A stretch of DNA of 64,000 nt from Gonocerus acuteangulatus (lineage: Eukaryota > Arthropoda > Insecta > Hemiptera > Coreidae), in the NCBI GenBank assembly GCA_946811695.1, contig OX328124.1, positions 56,302,603 through 56,366,602 on the forward strand, written 5' to 3'. A program made the position numbers and the translations under genes. Of the stretch, positions 43,195 to 53,344 are shown piece by piece (positions within the stretch are counted from its first letter, which is position 1; the number at the start of each line of letters is the position of its first letter). The notes under the pieces are model-generated. The model was not told the DNA's origin. It worked only from the letters and a program-made list of their open reading frames with translations, and ran no database searches.

Positions 43195-43740
43195 TGCATT
43201 GGAGGCTGAAATACACTTTATTCGTCGACAGAGTAATCATAAGATTATTCGATTCATAACTCAGCAATCTTCAAGAACCCAATTTCTTTTACAATTCTTT
43301 AACCGATATTAATCCTCGGAATATCATGGAAGGTTACTAATTCTCTCTGTAGCTCTACCTTTTTCTACGATTACCTGTTATACGTTTGCAGAGTAATCAT
43401 CAGACTTTATTGGATCATTACTCATCCATCTTCAACATACCAAACTATTGATAATTACGTCCCAAATACCTTCGGGGAGGATATCATGGTTTCGAGAAGG
43501 TTTCTATGTAGCTCACTTCTCTATTTAGACCTACCATTACCTCTTATAAGTTTACAGAGAAATCGTCAGACTTCTTTGGCCCATAACTCAGACATCTTCA
43601 AAATACCATCTTCCTTGACACGGTTGTACCAAATATTTTCGGGGAGAAAATCGTGGTTTGGGAGAGATTGCTAAGAGTCGATAGCTCACCTCAATATTTG
43701 GATCTACAAGGACCTTTTATAAGCTTCCAACCCTACGACT
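43195..43740. repeat. Diverged tandem repeat, unit about 170 bases, three copies
   Basis: The phrase (a/g)cagag(t/a)aatc(a/g)tcag followed by a roughly 40-base module (ggatcataactcagccatctt-like) recurs near 43217, 43389 and 43556. The spacer between copies is also similar (atatcatgg..gtagctc..cctacc). Non-coding. Confidence 0.65.
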
Positions 43741-44014
43741 AATGCGAGTTGTTAAGAGAAGATAGCCAACACATAGACTCAATACTAAATTACAATGGAT
43801 TATACGAGCTCGTTTGAACGCAGCTTAATATTTTGTTACCATAATGCCCTATAGAGACATGAATATTCCACCGATGGCAGATACTAATCAATGTGTACCT
43901 TCTGATTCATATTGATAACGTATACTTTCCTATGATGCAAATGCAAAAAGAGTTGATATAAACATAATGTAAATATACTAAGAAAAAATAGAGATCATAA
44001 TAATACGCTTCCAT

Positions 44015-44320
44015 AGTAATCAACAGACTTCTTTGGATTACAACTTACCCATCTTCAACATACCAACTTCTTTGGATCATAAATCACCCATCTTCAACGT
44101 ACCAACTTCTTTGGATCATAAATTGCCCATCTTCAACGTACGAACTTCATTGAATCATAACCCAGCCTTCTTCAACGTACCAATTTCTTTGGATCATAAC
44201 CCAGCCTTCAACGTACCAACTTCTTTGGATCATAACTCAGCCATCTCCAAGAGACCAACTTCTTTGGGTAATAAGTCAGCCATCTTCAACATAGCAACTT
44301 CTTTGAGAATGTCGTAGCCA
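44015..44320. repeat. 39-base tandem repeat, about 7.5 copies
   Basis: The unit is CTTCTTTGGATCATAA followed by (TCACCCATCTTCAACGTACCAA)-like sequence, one copy 3 bases short. The unit length is a multiple of three, so a frame stays open and reads PTSLDHKSPIFNV repeats; I regard this as an artefact. The monomer resembles the 40-base module inside the larger repeat at 43195-43740. Confidence 0.85.
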
Positions 44321-44559
44321 ATATCTACCCACCGTGTAATACCATTGGTAGAGGAAGGTTACCCAGTGACTCTGTAGCCCACCTCTCTCCCTGGACCGAT
44401 GATTTCACTTTCAAAGGCTCGCCCTATCACTTTCTTCCTCCACCCCTCCCTCCGTCTCCCCCCTCATCCTCTGGCACACCGAGTGGTTAGACGTTGTCCG
44501 GCATCAGCTACGATAGTGTAACCCGTGTCACTCAGTGCTATATCTCGTCCTATATCATT

Positions 44560-45040
44560 AGGTAAGCTCGGATACATTATTCAGGTTAGATGATCCATTT
44601 TATTTTTTTAAATTTTTAATATCTATAAAGAATCGTCTGCAAGCTTGATTGAGATTTCTCTTCAAAATTTATACAACTCTGCTAAAATAATTTGTATTGT
44701 TTTTTAAACATTTTCCAGATCGTAATCCCGATGATTTCTGTCTAATTTAGACTATTTTTATTAACAATATTAAAAAAAATCAACACGAAAAACCTCAGGT
44801 TTTATGCAGAAGTACTGATCTGTTTTGTGAGCTTATAGGCTATTTGGGGTACCATTGGAGAGTTTACTGATTTCAGAAAGACTCGAATTTGTTCAACAGT
44901 AGTTGCTGTCCATAAGTAATTCTCCTCAAACTCAATACTGATAGCTCTATATATAAGTAAATAAATAACATACAGTTACATCTTTTGCTGTAGCAAATTA
45001 ACTAGTAGATAGGGGTGAGCATCGTAGTTTCTTTTGTGTG
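44560..45040. other. Non-coding stretch, nothing recognised
   Basis: AT-rich, without paired repeats or coding similarity. Confidence 0.45.
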
Positions 45041-45058
45041 TGTTTAACCCATTTATAA

Positions 45059-45168
45059 TGCCAAGAGCACGTGGTCGGTCACCCATTCAGGTGCTTACCA
45101 CGCCCGACGTTGCTTAACTTCGGTGATCGACGCGAACCGGTGCATTCAACGTGGCTATGGCCGTTGGG
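45059..45168 (-). pseudogene. 5S rRNA pseudogene
   Basis: The minus strand reads CCCAACGGCCATAGCCACGT.. GCACCGGTTCGCGTCGATCA CCGAAGTTAAGCAACGTCGG.. GAATGGGTGACCG, which follows insect 5S rRNA closely over the first 90 bases, including the internal pol III promoter region. The 3' part is shortened: about 9 bases around the expected CTTGGGAACACC are missing, so helix IV/loop E cannot form normally. No T-run terminator follows directly. It is most likely a dispersed 5S pseudogene. A 5S-derived SINE3 head is the alternative, but no SINE body or tail is evident. Confidence 0.8.
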
Positions 45169-45169
45169 A

Positions 45170-46505
45170 TTATCACAGTACTTAGTAATTACGAACAGGC
45201 CCCGTTATCTAAAATATGTTGTCATAATTTCTTCGTTGACGAATTAAGTTCAATAATCCTTACGTTTGAAGGGACGCTCAATTATGATAGGTGTTACAAA
45301 TTCTACTGCAGATGGATTTTGGAAAGATGATTAATGGACATTTGGGATCGTGACACTTGACGCATCAAGTTGTAATGAAATCTTGGTTTCTGGGGAAAAA
45401 AGCTCAATGAAACGAAATCGACATTTTCCCCCCTGGTTGAGATGACCGTAAACTTTTCATCACATAAATGCTGAAAAAAAAGTCTTATATCTTTTAGAGC
45501 GGTCAAGTTCAATTAAAACCCTCTACACTAGTGTCTTCGATTAATTTAACAAAATACACGAAGAGCAAATGTAAGTTAAACCTATTTACTTTGGATGAAT
45601 GTGGGATACGTGAAAATATTCAGATTTAGAGTTCGAGAACGGATACATATTTGTTTGTCGTCTATAAAGTTCTTTAATTCATATTAAAAAGATTACCCTT
45701 AACACGACGTTCCCATAATAAAATACTTGAAATCAAAGAATAAACTGCAACTTTTTTTTTAATATTCAAATAAAATGTTATTTGATTAATTACAACAAAA
45801 TTCCTAATTTTCTAAATCTTTTTTTATCTATTAACCAAAACAGAAATTAATTATAATTAACCAAATAGTAAAAGAAACAAATAATTATTAGTTTCTTTTA
45901 TAATTTGGTCGTATTTTATGTATTGTGATGTTTGCATTATCTCATGTTAATTATCTCTAGTTAAAGCTTAAACCTAAAAAAAAAATAATTGTAAAATACT
46001 CATATAGCTGAATCGAATTGATACTGCCAATGATTAAATAATGTTTATTAAATAGTCTTTTAAAATATATTGTCTGTTGTTCTGGAGCTGGTTTTGTTAA
46101 ATGCAAATGGTATAGTATGATTATTGTTTTGCCTTTATGAATTCTCAGAGAGCTAGAAAGGAGAGACGATATCAATGTTCTCTTTAAAAAGGATATTCAA
46201 TTGTTTTTTATTGAATAATTTTCTGCCTGCTACATTATCCCCTCTCAAAAAGTTATTTCGAAATTCAGCAATATGTCTAATTTGTTTTTTGTCTTGACTC
46301 ATATTGGATCACCCAAAACGAATTATGATCTCTTGTTATTTTCCTCGTTCTTCCTGAATTTCTTCATCATCTTACTGTGCTTTACTCGATGTTCTTCTCG
46401 TTTCCCTTAGATATTTTGGGGTACTTTTTTCGATGTAACTTCTCAGGTAGTTGATCTTTTCTCTAAAGATTATTCGATATGTGATATAAGTGAACGTGGT
46501 GTTGG
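45170..46505. other. Non-coding stretch, nothing recognised
   Basis: Very AT-rich between 45540 and 46250. No gene or element supported. Confidence 0.45.
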
Positions 46506-46591
46506 AAAACAAGTTTAGACTTGTTCTTTATATATGGCCAAGGTCAAAAGAATAGTACTCCAATTTTCTTTATATTATTTATTGTTTGTAC

Positions 46592-46634
46592 GCCCTACAC
46601 GTTTCGTGGCCTTTATGCCACCTCCTCAGGGGCC
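46592..46634 (-). ncRNA. Hammerhead ribozyme-like motif HH7 (inverted arm)
   Basis: Minus strand: CCC-CTGAGGA (core 46629-46623), one extra G, stem II GTGGC/GCCAC, GAAAC (46605-46601), GTGTA, GGG. G at core position 7 is tolerated. CCC/GGG forms stem I. Confidence 0.65.
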
Positions 46635-46654
46635 ATTACATCCTACAAACAGCA

Positions 46655-47086
46655 AACAGGATGAAACTGGCCTGTAACGGGATTTGCAAGATAAGCTGGA
46701 AATATAGTAACAAAATAGAAAAGAATTTCAGCAAAATTAAGGATCAAGTAAATAAAATTAATTCAAAATATAATGTATATAAGGTTAAATGTAAAGATTG
46801 TAACAAATGCTACATAGGCGAATCATCACAAATACTAAAAAATAGAATTAAGCAACATGCCAAAAATATAGACGAGAAATCAAATAAAACAGCTCTAACG
46901 GACCAGGCATTTAAGAACGGACATACATTTGACTTGGACGACATAGCAATAGTTGACAAGGACAGAAACAATATCAAGCGAAAAATAAAGGAAAATATCC
47001 ACATTATTAAAAACAGGTACTCGGTAAATAAGCAGACAGAAATTAAATTTTTAAATAGAATATTTTACAATAACATTAGAAAATAG
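46655..47086 (+). CDS. PLE C-terminal fragment with GIY-YIG endonuclease
   Basis: An open frame from the arm junction to TAG at 47084. It encodes the linker (NRMKLACNGICKISWKYSNK), then VYKVKCKDCNKCYIGESSQI, which is the GIY-YIG N-terminal part with the CxxC..C cluster typical of PLEs. RIKQH, then GHTFDLDDIAIVDKDRN, IKRKIKENIHIIKNRYSVNK and LNRIFYNN follow. In PLEs this nuclease nicks the target to prime reverse transcription. The frame is undamaged, but the RT domain is absent through 5' truncation, so the piece is a fragment of a protein. Nothing suggests it is expressed. It is a sister of the broken copy at 38640-39060, which lost exactly the YIGE part. Confidence 0.8.
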   Translation, partial: NRMKLACNGICKISWKYSNKIEKNFSKIKDQVNKINSKYNVYKVKCKDCNKCYIGESSQILKNRIKQHAKNIDEKSNKTALTDQAFKNGHTFDLDDIAIVDKDRNNIKRKIKENIHIIKNRYSVNKQTEIKFLNRIFYNNIRK

Positions 47087-47399
47087 CGAACAGTCCAGTG
47101 AAAAAAACTATAGTACAGGCCTTTATAGAACTTATCGTAATAAGCTGATTACTAAGCCTCTCGACACAGGTGATTTAGCTAGCCTCAGTATTAGTATGGG
47201 TGGCGAGCTATCCACACATGGGGTATGTGCAATGTAGCAATATTTTTATTATACTTTAACAATAGATTTAGGGTTAGGATTTAGTATAGAAAATGTAATT
47301 TGATTCGTTTATAATATATTAATGACATAAATTTAATGGATTTACGAAAATGAAAAATATGTTATTAAAAATTTGTTAAAAAAATTTGTAGGATGTAAT

Positions 47400-47442
47400 G
47401 GCCCCTGATGAGGTGGCATAAAGGCCACGAAACGTGTAGGGT
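47400..47442 (+). ncRNA. Hammerhead ribozyme-like motif HH8
   Basis: GCCC, CTGATGA (47405-47411), one extra G, stem II GTGGC/GCCAC, GAAAC (47429-47433), GTGTA, GGG. Stem I is CCC/GGG. In ACGTGT the A-U and C-G pairs could form a 2-bp stem III with a GT loop. The predicted cleavage triplet is GTA. It lies at the 3' end of the PLE transcript, just before AACAATAAATAC. Confidence 0.7.
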
Positions 47443-47574
47443 GTACAAACAATAAATACTACAAAGAAAACTGGAGTACTATTCTTTTGACCTTGGCCAT
47501 ATATAAAGAATAAATAATTAGACGTAAATAGAGGTCAGAAATACGTGGAAAATAAAAGTTTAGACTTGTTTGAT

Positions 47575-48110
47575 CCATACGGAGCCGTTTTTAGTTTCTG
47601 TGGATACATTAGAATTTTCTTTGCTAATCTATTTCCATGACTTGTGCATAAAGACTCAGTCGAGGTTTACCGGTTTCGATGTTGGATTACTCTGTTATCA
47701 TTTGCGATTTTAGGTAAAATCCTTCATCTAGTCCCATTTTATAATATTTACAATTTAACCCCTAACAAAGCCAATTTATAATTTCTTATACATTCGGGTC
47801 ATACAACTATTTAATAATGTATGTATTCTTTGTTCCACTTTTAAAAAAGACCGGAAGTATTACACATTTCCTGGAAATACGACTTGGCAGTATCTTTTGC
47901 CAAGAAATTCCCCACTTTCTAGAAGAGGTGAACTCATAACCTTCAGAATATAAGTTCATATTCCTCTCAAAACAATCTCTTTTTTTCTCTCTCACTAATT
48001 CATCTTTCGTAAAATACTTTTATCCACCTTTTATAATATTGAATCAAGAATAAATCTATTTGCGGTTTTAGTGTAAAAAACTTGTTATTTCAGAGGAAAA
48101 TGAAAATGTT
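47575..48110. other. Non-coding stretch, nothing recognised
   Basis: No repeat pair or coding similarity. Confidence 0.45.
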
Positions 48111-48117
48111 TCGCACT

Positions 48118-48240
48118 CTGTAGGTGCATAAGGCCATGTGGCTATTAGCATTCTGCACATACGATTGAGGATTCGATTCTCATCGGGGGTGATGGTTTTT
48201 CTTTCGAAACAAAGAAGGCCTTATCCTGGCAAAAAAATTG
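48118..48240 (+). mobile_element. tRNA-derived SINE head
   Basis: A-box-like TGTGGCTATTAGC and B-box GGATTCGATTCTC at tRNA spacing, followed by a short body and an A run (48230). Old and diverged. Confidence 0.5.
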
Positions 48241-48249
48241 TGATTAACT

Positions 48250-49350
48250 TTAAATAACCGGTCACAAAAATCTGTATTTGTGGACTTAAAAACATTTTCC
48301 AAAGAAGTCTCGATTAATGTCCGATGATAACGATTGGCCATAAGAATTACCTTTTTAATCGCTATGAACCTTTGTAGTTTTAGAATTAATTTCAGTTGTC
48401 ACGTGCGTTCAGATCATCGTCAAAGTGGACCTAGTTTTGAGGGAAATTTTGACAAAGCTATCAGTAGAAATTAGGTCTAATGATTGTTTTTTGGAATTAA
48501 CATTTCTCCCACTGGCCTACTATTTCTTCTTTGATTTCGTCAACTATGTTTCATGTTCTGGAAATGATTTCATTATTAAATGCAAAGACCTTCAACTAAA
48601 CATTAGTAGGTTTGATAATTAAAAATGGTTCGAAATACGTATTTATATCAATGTTTTCTTTATTCAACAACATAGAAAATAGCACACGATTTTGTCAGCA
48701 TTTATAAAATACTTATATGAACAACTGTAATAGCTTTACTATAATCTAACAGTGTGGATTCCTTAATCCAATTAAATTTAAAATATGAGTATTTTAGACA
48801 TTTAGATAGATTTTACCATTAAACATTGAAAAGAATGAATTAGTGAGCTCTGAAAGACAAAAAAAAAAAATGTGTATTTACGGTAATTTGTGACTAATAT
48901 ACTGCAACTGCTCTCATTTTGAATACAAACTGTACCTATCTAATATTATAATAAAACTGTTTAGATATTATATGATAAAAATCAATGCATAAATGTGTTT
49001 ACCAAGCATTTTCATAAACATATTACGCTGGAATAACTTCAACATACAATTAGTACGATCAATTTCTTCCTCTTCCATAAGAAATCGTGCGACGACACAC
49101 CTTGTATCCCCGGATCCACCTTTCAGATTCTTGGAGAGTGAAATTTGATTTCACTCGGTGATCATGAATATGTTTAGTGTTACATAATGAAAACCATATG
49201 CTCTCTTAAAACTTCCTAAGATTCTTTCTTCTTTCTTTTTAGTTCTTTGCATATATTGAGTCTTAATTTTATATATTTCATGTATTTTATTATATTTGTT
49301 CGGTATTCGGTACCCTCAGGATAGCCCACGATTTCAAAGTACTGTCAATT
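48250..49350. other. Non-coding stretch, nothing recognised
   Basis: AT-rich. The 48425-48622 frame has no recognisable features. Confidence 0.45.
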
Positions 49351-49354
49351 TGAG

Positions 49355-49356
<2 letters not shown>

Positions 49357-49413
<57 letters not shown>

Positions 49414-49420
49414 ATACATA
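49357..49420. repeat. (TA)n microsatellite with GTAT tail
   Basis: About 45 bases of TA followed by TATG repeats. Confidence 0.95.
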
Positions 49421-49832
49421 TACAGAATTCAGTTCTAGTCCATAACTTAACATGTCACTCATATCCGACTACACACCGTAACGTTTAATTTCTCTTTATT
49501 TATGGATTGAGTATAAAAATGCAGTAAACTGTTTTCAAGGCTGCCATATATGACCTAATAATCTTATTCTTTGGCCGCAGTTTCTCAAAATCAGTAAATA
49601 AAATAAATCGTGATAATGACTAGTATAACAAACCATGTTCCATAGCTAGTATTTTATGCAATTACTTTTAATATGTTTCCTCCTCGATTCATTATTCCGA
49701 ATAATTTTTACTGATTAAAAATATTGTAGAGGCAGTGATTTCATTTAAGCTCTAAATTACCTCCAAGAAACCGCGCCAGGCGTTGATCAAATATAAATAA
49801 CTATGATCAAAATGTTATCCAAACAATAACAA

Positions 49833-50410
49833 ATGTCAACTTTTATCGTCTTCAAGACCTATTCAAAATGTGAATTTTCGAACCACTGGAGGCTTGGCAT
49901 TATTCCAATTTTGAAAAATAATAAACCAGCTAACAAATTTACCAGTTTTAGTCCTGTATCTCTCACTTCTCCACCATGCATACTTTTGATAAATTGTGTT
50001 ATTAATAAACCCCAAGGGCACTTAAAATCACATTTAGTGTGCCTGGAAAATGCCATTCACGACGCTTTTAAAATGAAGCTTTATTTTATAAGTAGTTTTA
50101 AGCGCATTTAATCGCATTTGTCGCATTATAAACTCACTCATCGGTGCGGTATTAAATATCTTATGTAGTATGATCTTTTTATGTAGGATATGATTCAACT
50201 TTCTTCTTTGTTTTTATTCAGCAAAATGCTGTTCCCATGGGCAGTTTCTGAAGTGCACCTGGGTCGCAATAAATAGATCTTTAATCAAGTACAGTCTTCA
50301 GTTTTCGGGTGATTTCAGTGTGCCTGTGTGTTTTGGCGCATTTCAACGAGCCTTCTTGAATGTTTCTACCTGGCTCAACCAGTGTGGTTTTAAAATATCT
50401 ATATCCAAAT
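49833..50410 (+). pseudogene. Decayed LINE reverse transcriptase (Jockey-like)
   Basis: The open part (49833-50111) reads WRLGIIPILKNNKPANKFTS FSPVSLTS, the N-terminal RT block W....I.PI.K..K.....S.RPISLTS of Jockey/CR1-like LINEs with RPI replaced by SPV. After damaged sequence, AFQRAFLNVSTWLNQCGFKI SISKS (50338-50412) is the block following motif C (LQ..L..V..W....GFKIS.SKT). The expected YADD is replaced by FSGD, and large central parts of the RT are missing. It is clearly dead. Confidence 0.6.
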
Positions 50411-50769
50411 CACCCCATCTGGCAGACGTAGGGTAATGGATTTGCCTCATCTTAATGTAGATAGGGTGGAAAACCAAAGTAGGGTGAAACTCGTTTATTG
50501 CAACTCACCTTTAACTGCACCATTTTATTTAATAATATTTCCGAAGAATAAGATTTATTTTGTATACAACCAAGCGGCTAATTGTTGACTGTTTAAATAT
50601 GATGAATATAATTGCCAGACAAAACATTAAAAAAAAAAAAAAATTCTCAACTGAAAATTACTGGAAATAGATAGTTAAGTAAAAATATCTGGGGAATGAC
50701 TAAATTTAGAGAGGATTTCACACATGTTGTATAGGCTTTTCCATTCCTCGTTGCCTCAGTTCCTTAATT

Positions 50770-51640
50770 ATTATAATAGAATAGAATAGAATAGAATATC
50801 CTTTAATTCTAGAAACTGGTAATTGAGGTATGGACAAGTCATATACTAATAACTTAAATAATACATTAGCTGATTGAACTCAGGCTGCTTGTGTGGATAT
50901 TAAATCCATCTCAAGAAATTCTTCAATTGTGTAACATGGCCTTTGTTTTAGTATTCTATTGAATTTTATTATAAGAATTTTTCTCGGCTGGACGCTTCTT
51001 AAATTCGGACGAAGGAAATAGAACAAAACTACTCCTTTCATGTAAAAATCTGTGATATGTTTCTCGATTTTGATTTTTCTCTCTTGCCTTGTCGAATAGT
51101 AATGGCCATCTTCTTGAATTCTAAATTGGGTTAAATTTTGTTTGAAGTAGTTTACTGTATAGAGGGAGGGCAGTGTTCAGGAATTCTTCACCCCTTAAAA
51201 TGTTTTCTAGTTGTTCTTCTTCGTAGCATCAAAATACTTCTTATAATCTTCTTTTGTATTTTAAAATTTTTCTTGGCTTCGATTTATTTCCCCATAATTG
51301 TATACCATATAGTTGTGACTAAAAAATCCCGTAATATACATTAACGAAATCGGATATGATTAATTATTAATATGACTTTGATAAATATTTTATCTTGAAC
51401 CGTGAAGTGTAAAGTCTTTTTGTAGTATTGGCTATATGCTGCTGCCGGCTGGGATTCTTATCAAATATAAGCCCCAGAAATGTGTTTCTACCTTCTTGTT
51501 CTTCTGATCAATATCTATATTTAAAGTGGTCTCATTTGTTCCTATTGCTTAAAAAATTATATATTTTGTTTTATCTTGAATTAGTTGTAATTTAAATTTT
51601 TTTATCCTCGAATCACGTTTTACTTTTATCTGTTTTGATA
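50770..51640 (-). pseudogene. LINE 3' part: RT C-terminus and (ATTCT)n tail
   Basis: On the minus strand, HFLGLIFDKNPSRQQHIANT TKRLYTSRFKIKYLS (51490-51390) matches the FLGL..D..L.W..HI segment after RT motif C. IWYTIMGK and KIQKKIIRSI match the YG..LWG and IQ.RI.R.I blocks near the C-terminus. Stops are frequent. The element ends in TTTCTAGAATTAAAGGATAT followed by ATTCT repeats (about 50777-50800 on +), the short-repeat tail typical of CR1/Jockey-group LINEs, which fixes the 3' end and the strand. Confidence 0.6.
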
Positions 51641-51649
51641 AAATTATAC

Positions 51650-53140
51650 CTTTTTATAGTGAATTTTTAAACTTGTTATTAAGTACTTATTGGCCGATCT
51701 TTAATATTTTCTTGTTTTGGGAGGATTGGCAGCGATGTAGCTTTATTCACTCGCAAGATAGTGAAATTTGATTCTGTTAGGTTGGTTGCTTAATTGTTAT
51801 TTATACATATTTATTTTTATAACTACAGACTCAGCTATTTAATTTGGAAATATTTTGTAAAATTAGTTTGTTCAAAATTCATATAGTGGTACTCTGTATT
51901 TAGAATAAGAATTAAAAAACAAAAAAACAAAAAAAAACAAATTAGTTTTTACTTTACGCCGGCTTTGAAAAACGACGGCAGGGAAAAATAAATACTACGG
52001 GACATTCCATCATTATAAAAAAATATCTCTATTTGCCTGTTATATTTAATCTTTATTTTAATTCAATATCATATACTGATCAACCTTATTTTCTATCGTA
52101 CTTTCCTCTTTCGTTTTACAATTTAGTTTAGCAGCTATATTTGAACAGATATGTATAAAGGAGATATGTATAAAAATGGTGTGTTAATAACCCATTAAGG
52201 GAGTTTGAAATACTACTGTTTTTTTCCTTTAATCAAGAGAAATCGTTTTCATCTAATCAATGCCGAAGGGGAAGAGACGTGAATAACGAACACGAATTTT
52301 CCTCTTTGAAGATAAATGATGATTGAGGAAAAATATGGTCAAATTTCATTCAAAGATGTCACCTCTGTTTTACGAATGACACAGGAACCAATTATTTTGT
52401 TATAAAATTGTGTATCCAGTGTCGCACATCAAAGGCACCATTTCCCGTTTGTTATTTATTTCACAAGAGAAAAGCGTATTTACTCATATAATATTAATAT
52501 TTTATTAATCAAATAATAGCTATTATTAACTATAGTTAATAGCAATATATCATAAACCTTTTTTTAGCTACCTTGAATAATTATTTTCGGCATTATCAAT
52601 TTGATCAAGCTAAAAACAGTATTTAGCAATTTATTTAATCATTTTTGTTTTCATTATTTATTGGTATTGGTAATTTTCTGTTATAATGTCTTAGTAATCA
52701 AAACAATCAATAATGAAATTTAAATAATATTATAACAGATCTATTAACATCCGCAACAACAAGGCTCATAAAGCAATAGTTATTTATTTATTTTTATTTA
52801 AATTATTCTGACTCTACCTGGGAGGGTCATTGGTAGTACAAAGAAGTGTTCCCAATAGGATATATATGTGAAAAAGTAAATATTTGTCTATAGCAAATTC
52901 TTTTAAAATCGTGATTTATAATCCAAATCCTGATTTTTAAGAACTAAAAAAATTAGGTTATGGATGCATATAAGATAAAGACATGACGGGGCAGAAGATG
53001 TCTTTAATTTGTATTGTACTGGCTGATGATAAGAAGCTGAAGATTTTTCTGCTAATTTGTGCGTTCGAGCCTTTCGGGCGCCAAAACGCACCTTTTCTTG
53101 GGGATTTCGTCGGTTAGATATTTAAATTTGTTTAACCCTA
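51650..53140. other. Non-coding stretch, nothing recognised
   Basis: AT-rich. The minus-strand frame at 52903-53091 shows no family features. Confidence 0.45.
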
Positions 53141-53146
53141 AAGCGA

Positions 53147-53340
53147 GGGTTTCCCCATAGTGCAGTGGCTGACGCCTTGGATAATTATGCAGGAATTGTG
53201 AGTTCGAGTACTCTCTGCAGCTGGTTGAGATCTTTCATCTATGCCCCCCCTGAAGGAATTTACTGCTGGATGTTTAGGAGGGTACCTATAGATAGCTCGA
53301 AAGCTAATGACCTAAATGCCGATTTGCCGTAAAAAATAAA
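53147..53340 (+). mobile_element. tRNA-derived SINE
   Basis: A box TGCAGTGGCTGACGCC and B box GAGTTCGAGTACT form the head. The body ends in GCCGATTTGCCGT plus an A-rich tail. The end resembles that of family S1 (GATGCGCCGTTAAA), so the two may share a 3' domain. Confidence 0.65.
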
Positions 53341-53344
53341 TACT

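Larger units (their letters stand above)
46511..47570 (+). mobile_element. 5'-truncated Penelope-like element FB5 with 15-base target duplication
   Basis: AAGTTTAGACTTGTT at 46511-46525 and 47556-47570 brackets one insertion. Inside, a left arm (46526-46650) is an inverted copy of the right arm (47385-47510), about 125 bases. Both carry a hammerhead-like motif. Between them lie the 3' coding part of a PLE and its 3' UTR. About 45 bases (47511-47555) follow the right arm before the duplication. The shared target duplication shows that the inverted piece and the main piece entered together in one event. Confidence 0.85.

Noticed and set aside
44033..44317. 94-codon frame with 13-residue repeats (PTSLDHKSPIFNV)
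   Set aside because: A 39-base tandem repeat gives the periodic frame. One unit has lost 3 bases, and there is no start context or similarity.
53025..53060. CTGATGATAAGAAGCTGAAG as a hammerhead core
   Set aside because: Lacks GAAAC and a closing hairpin.
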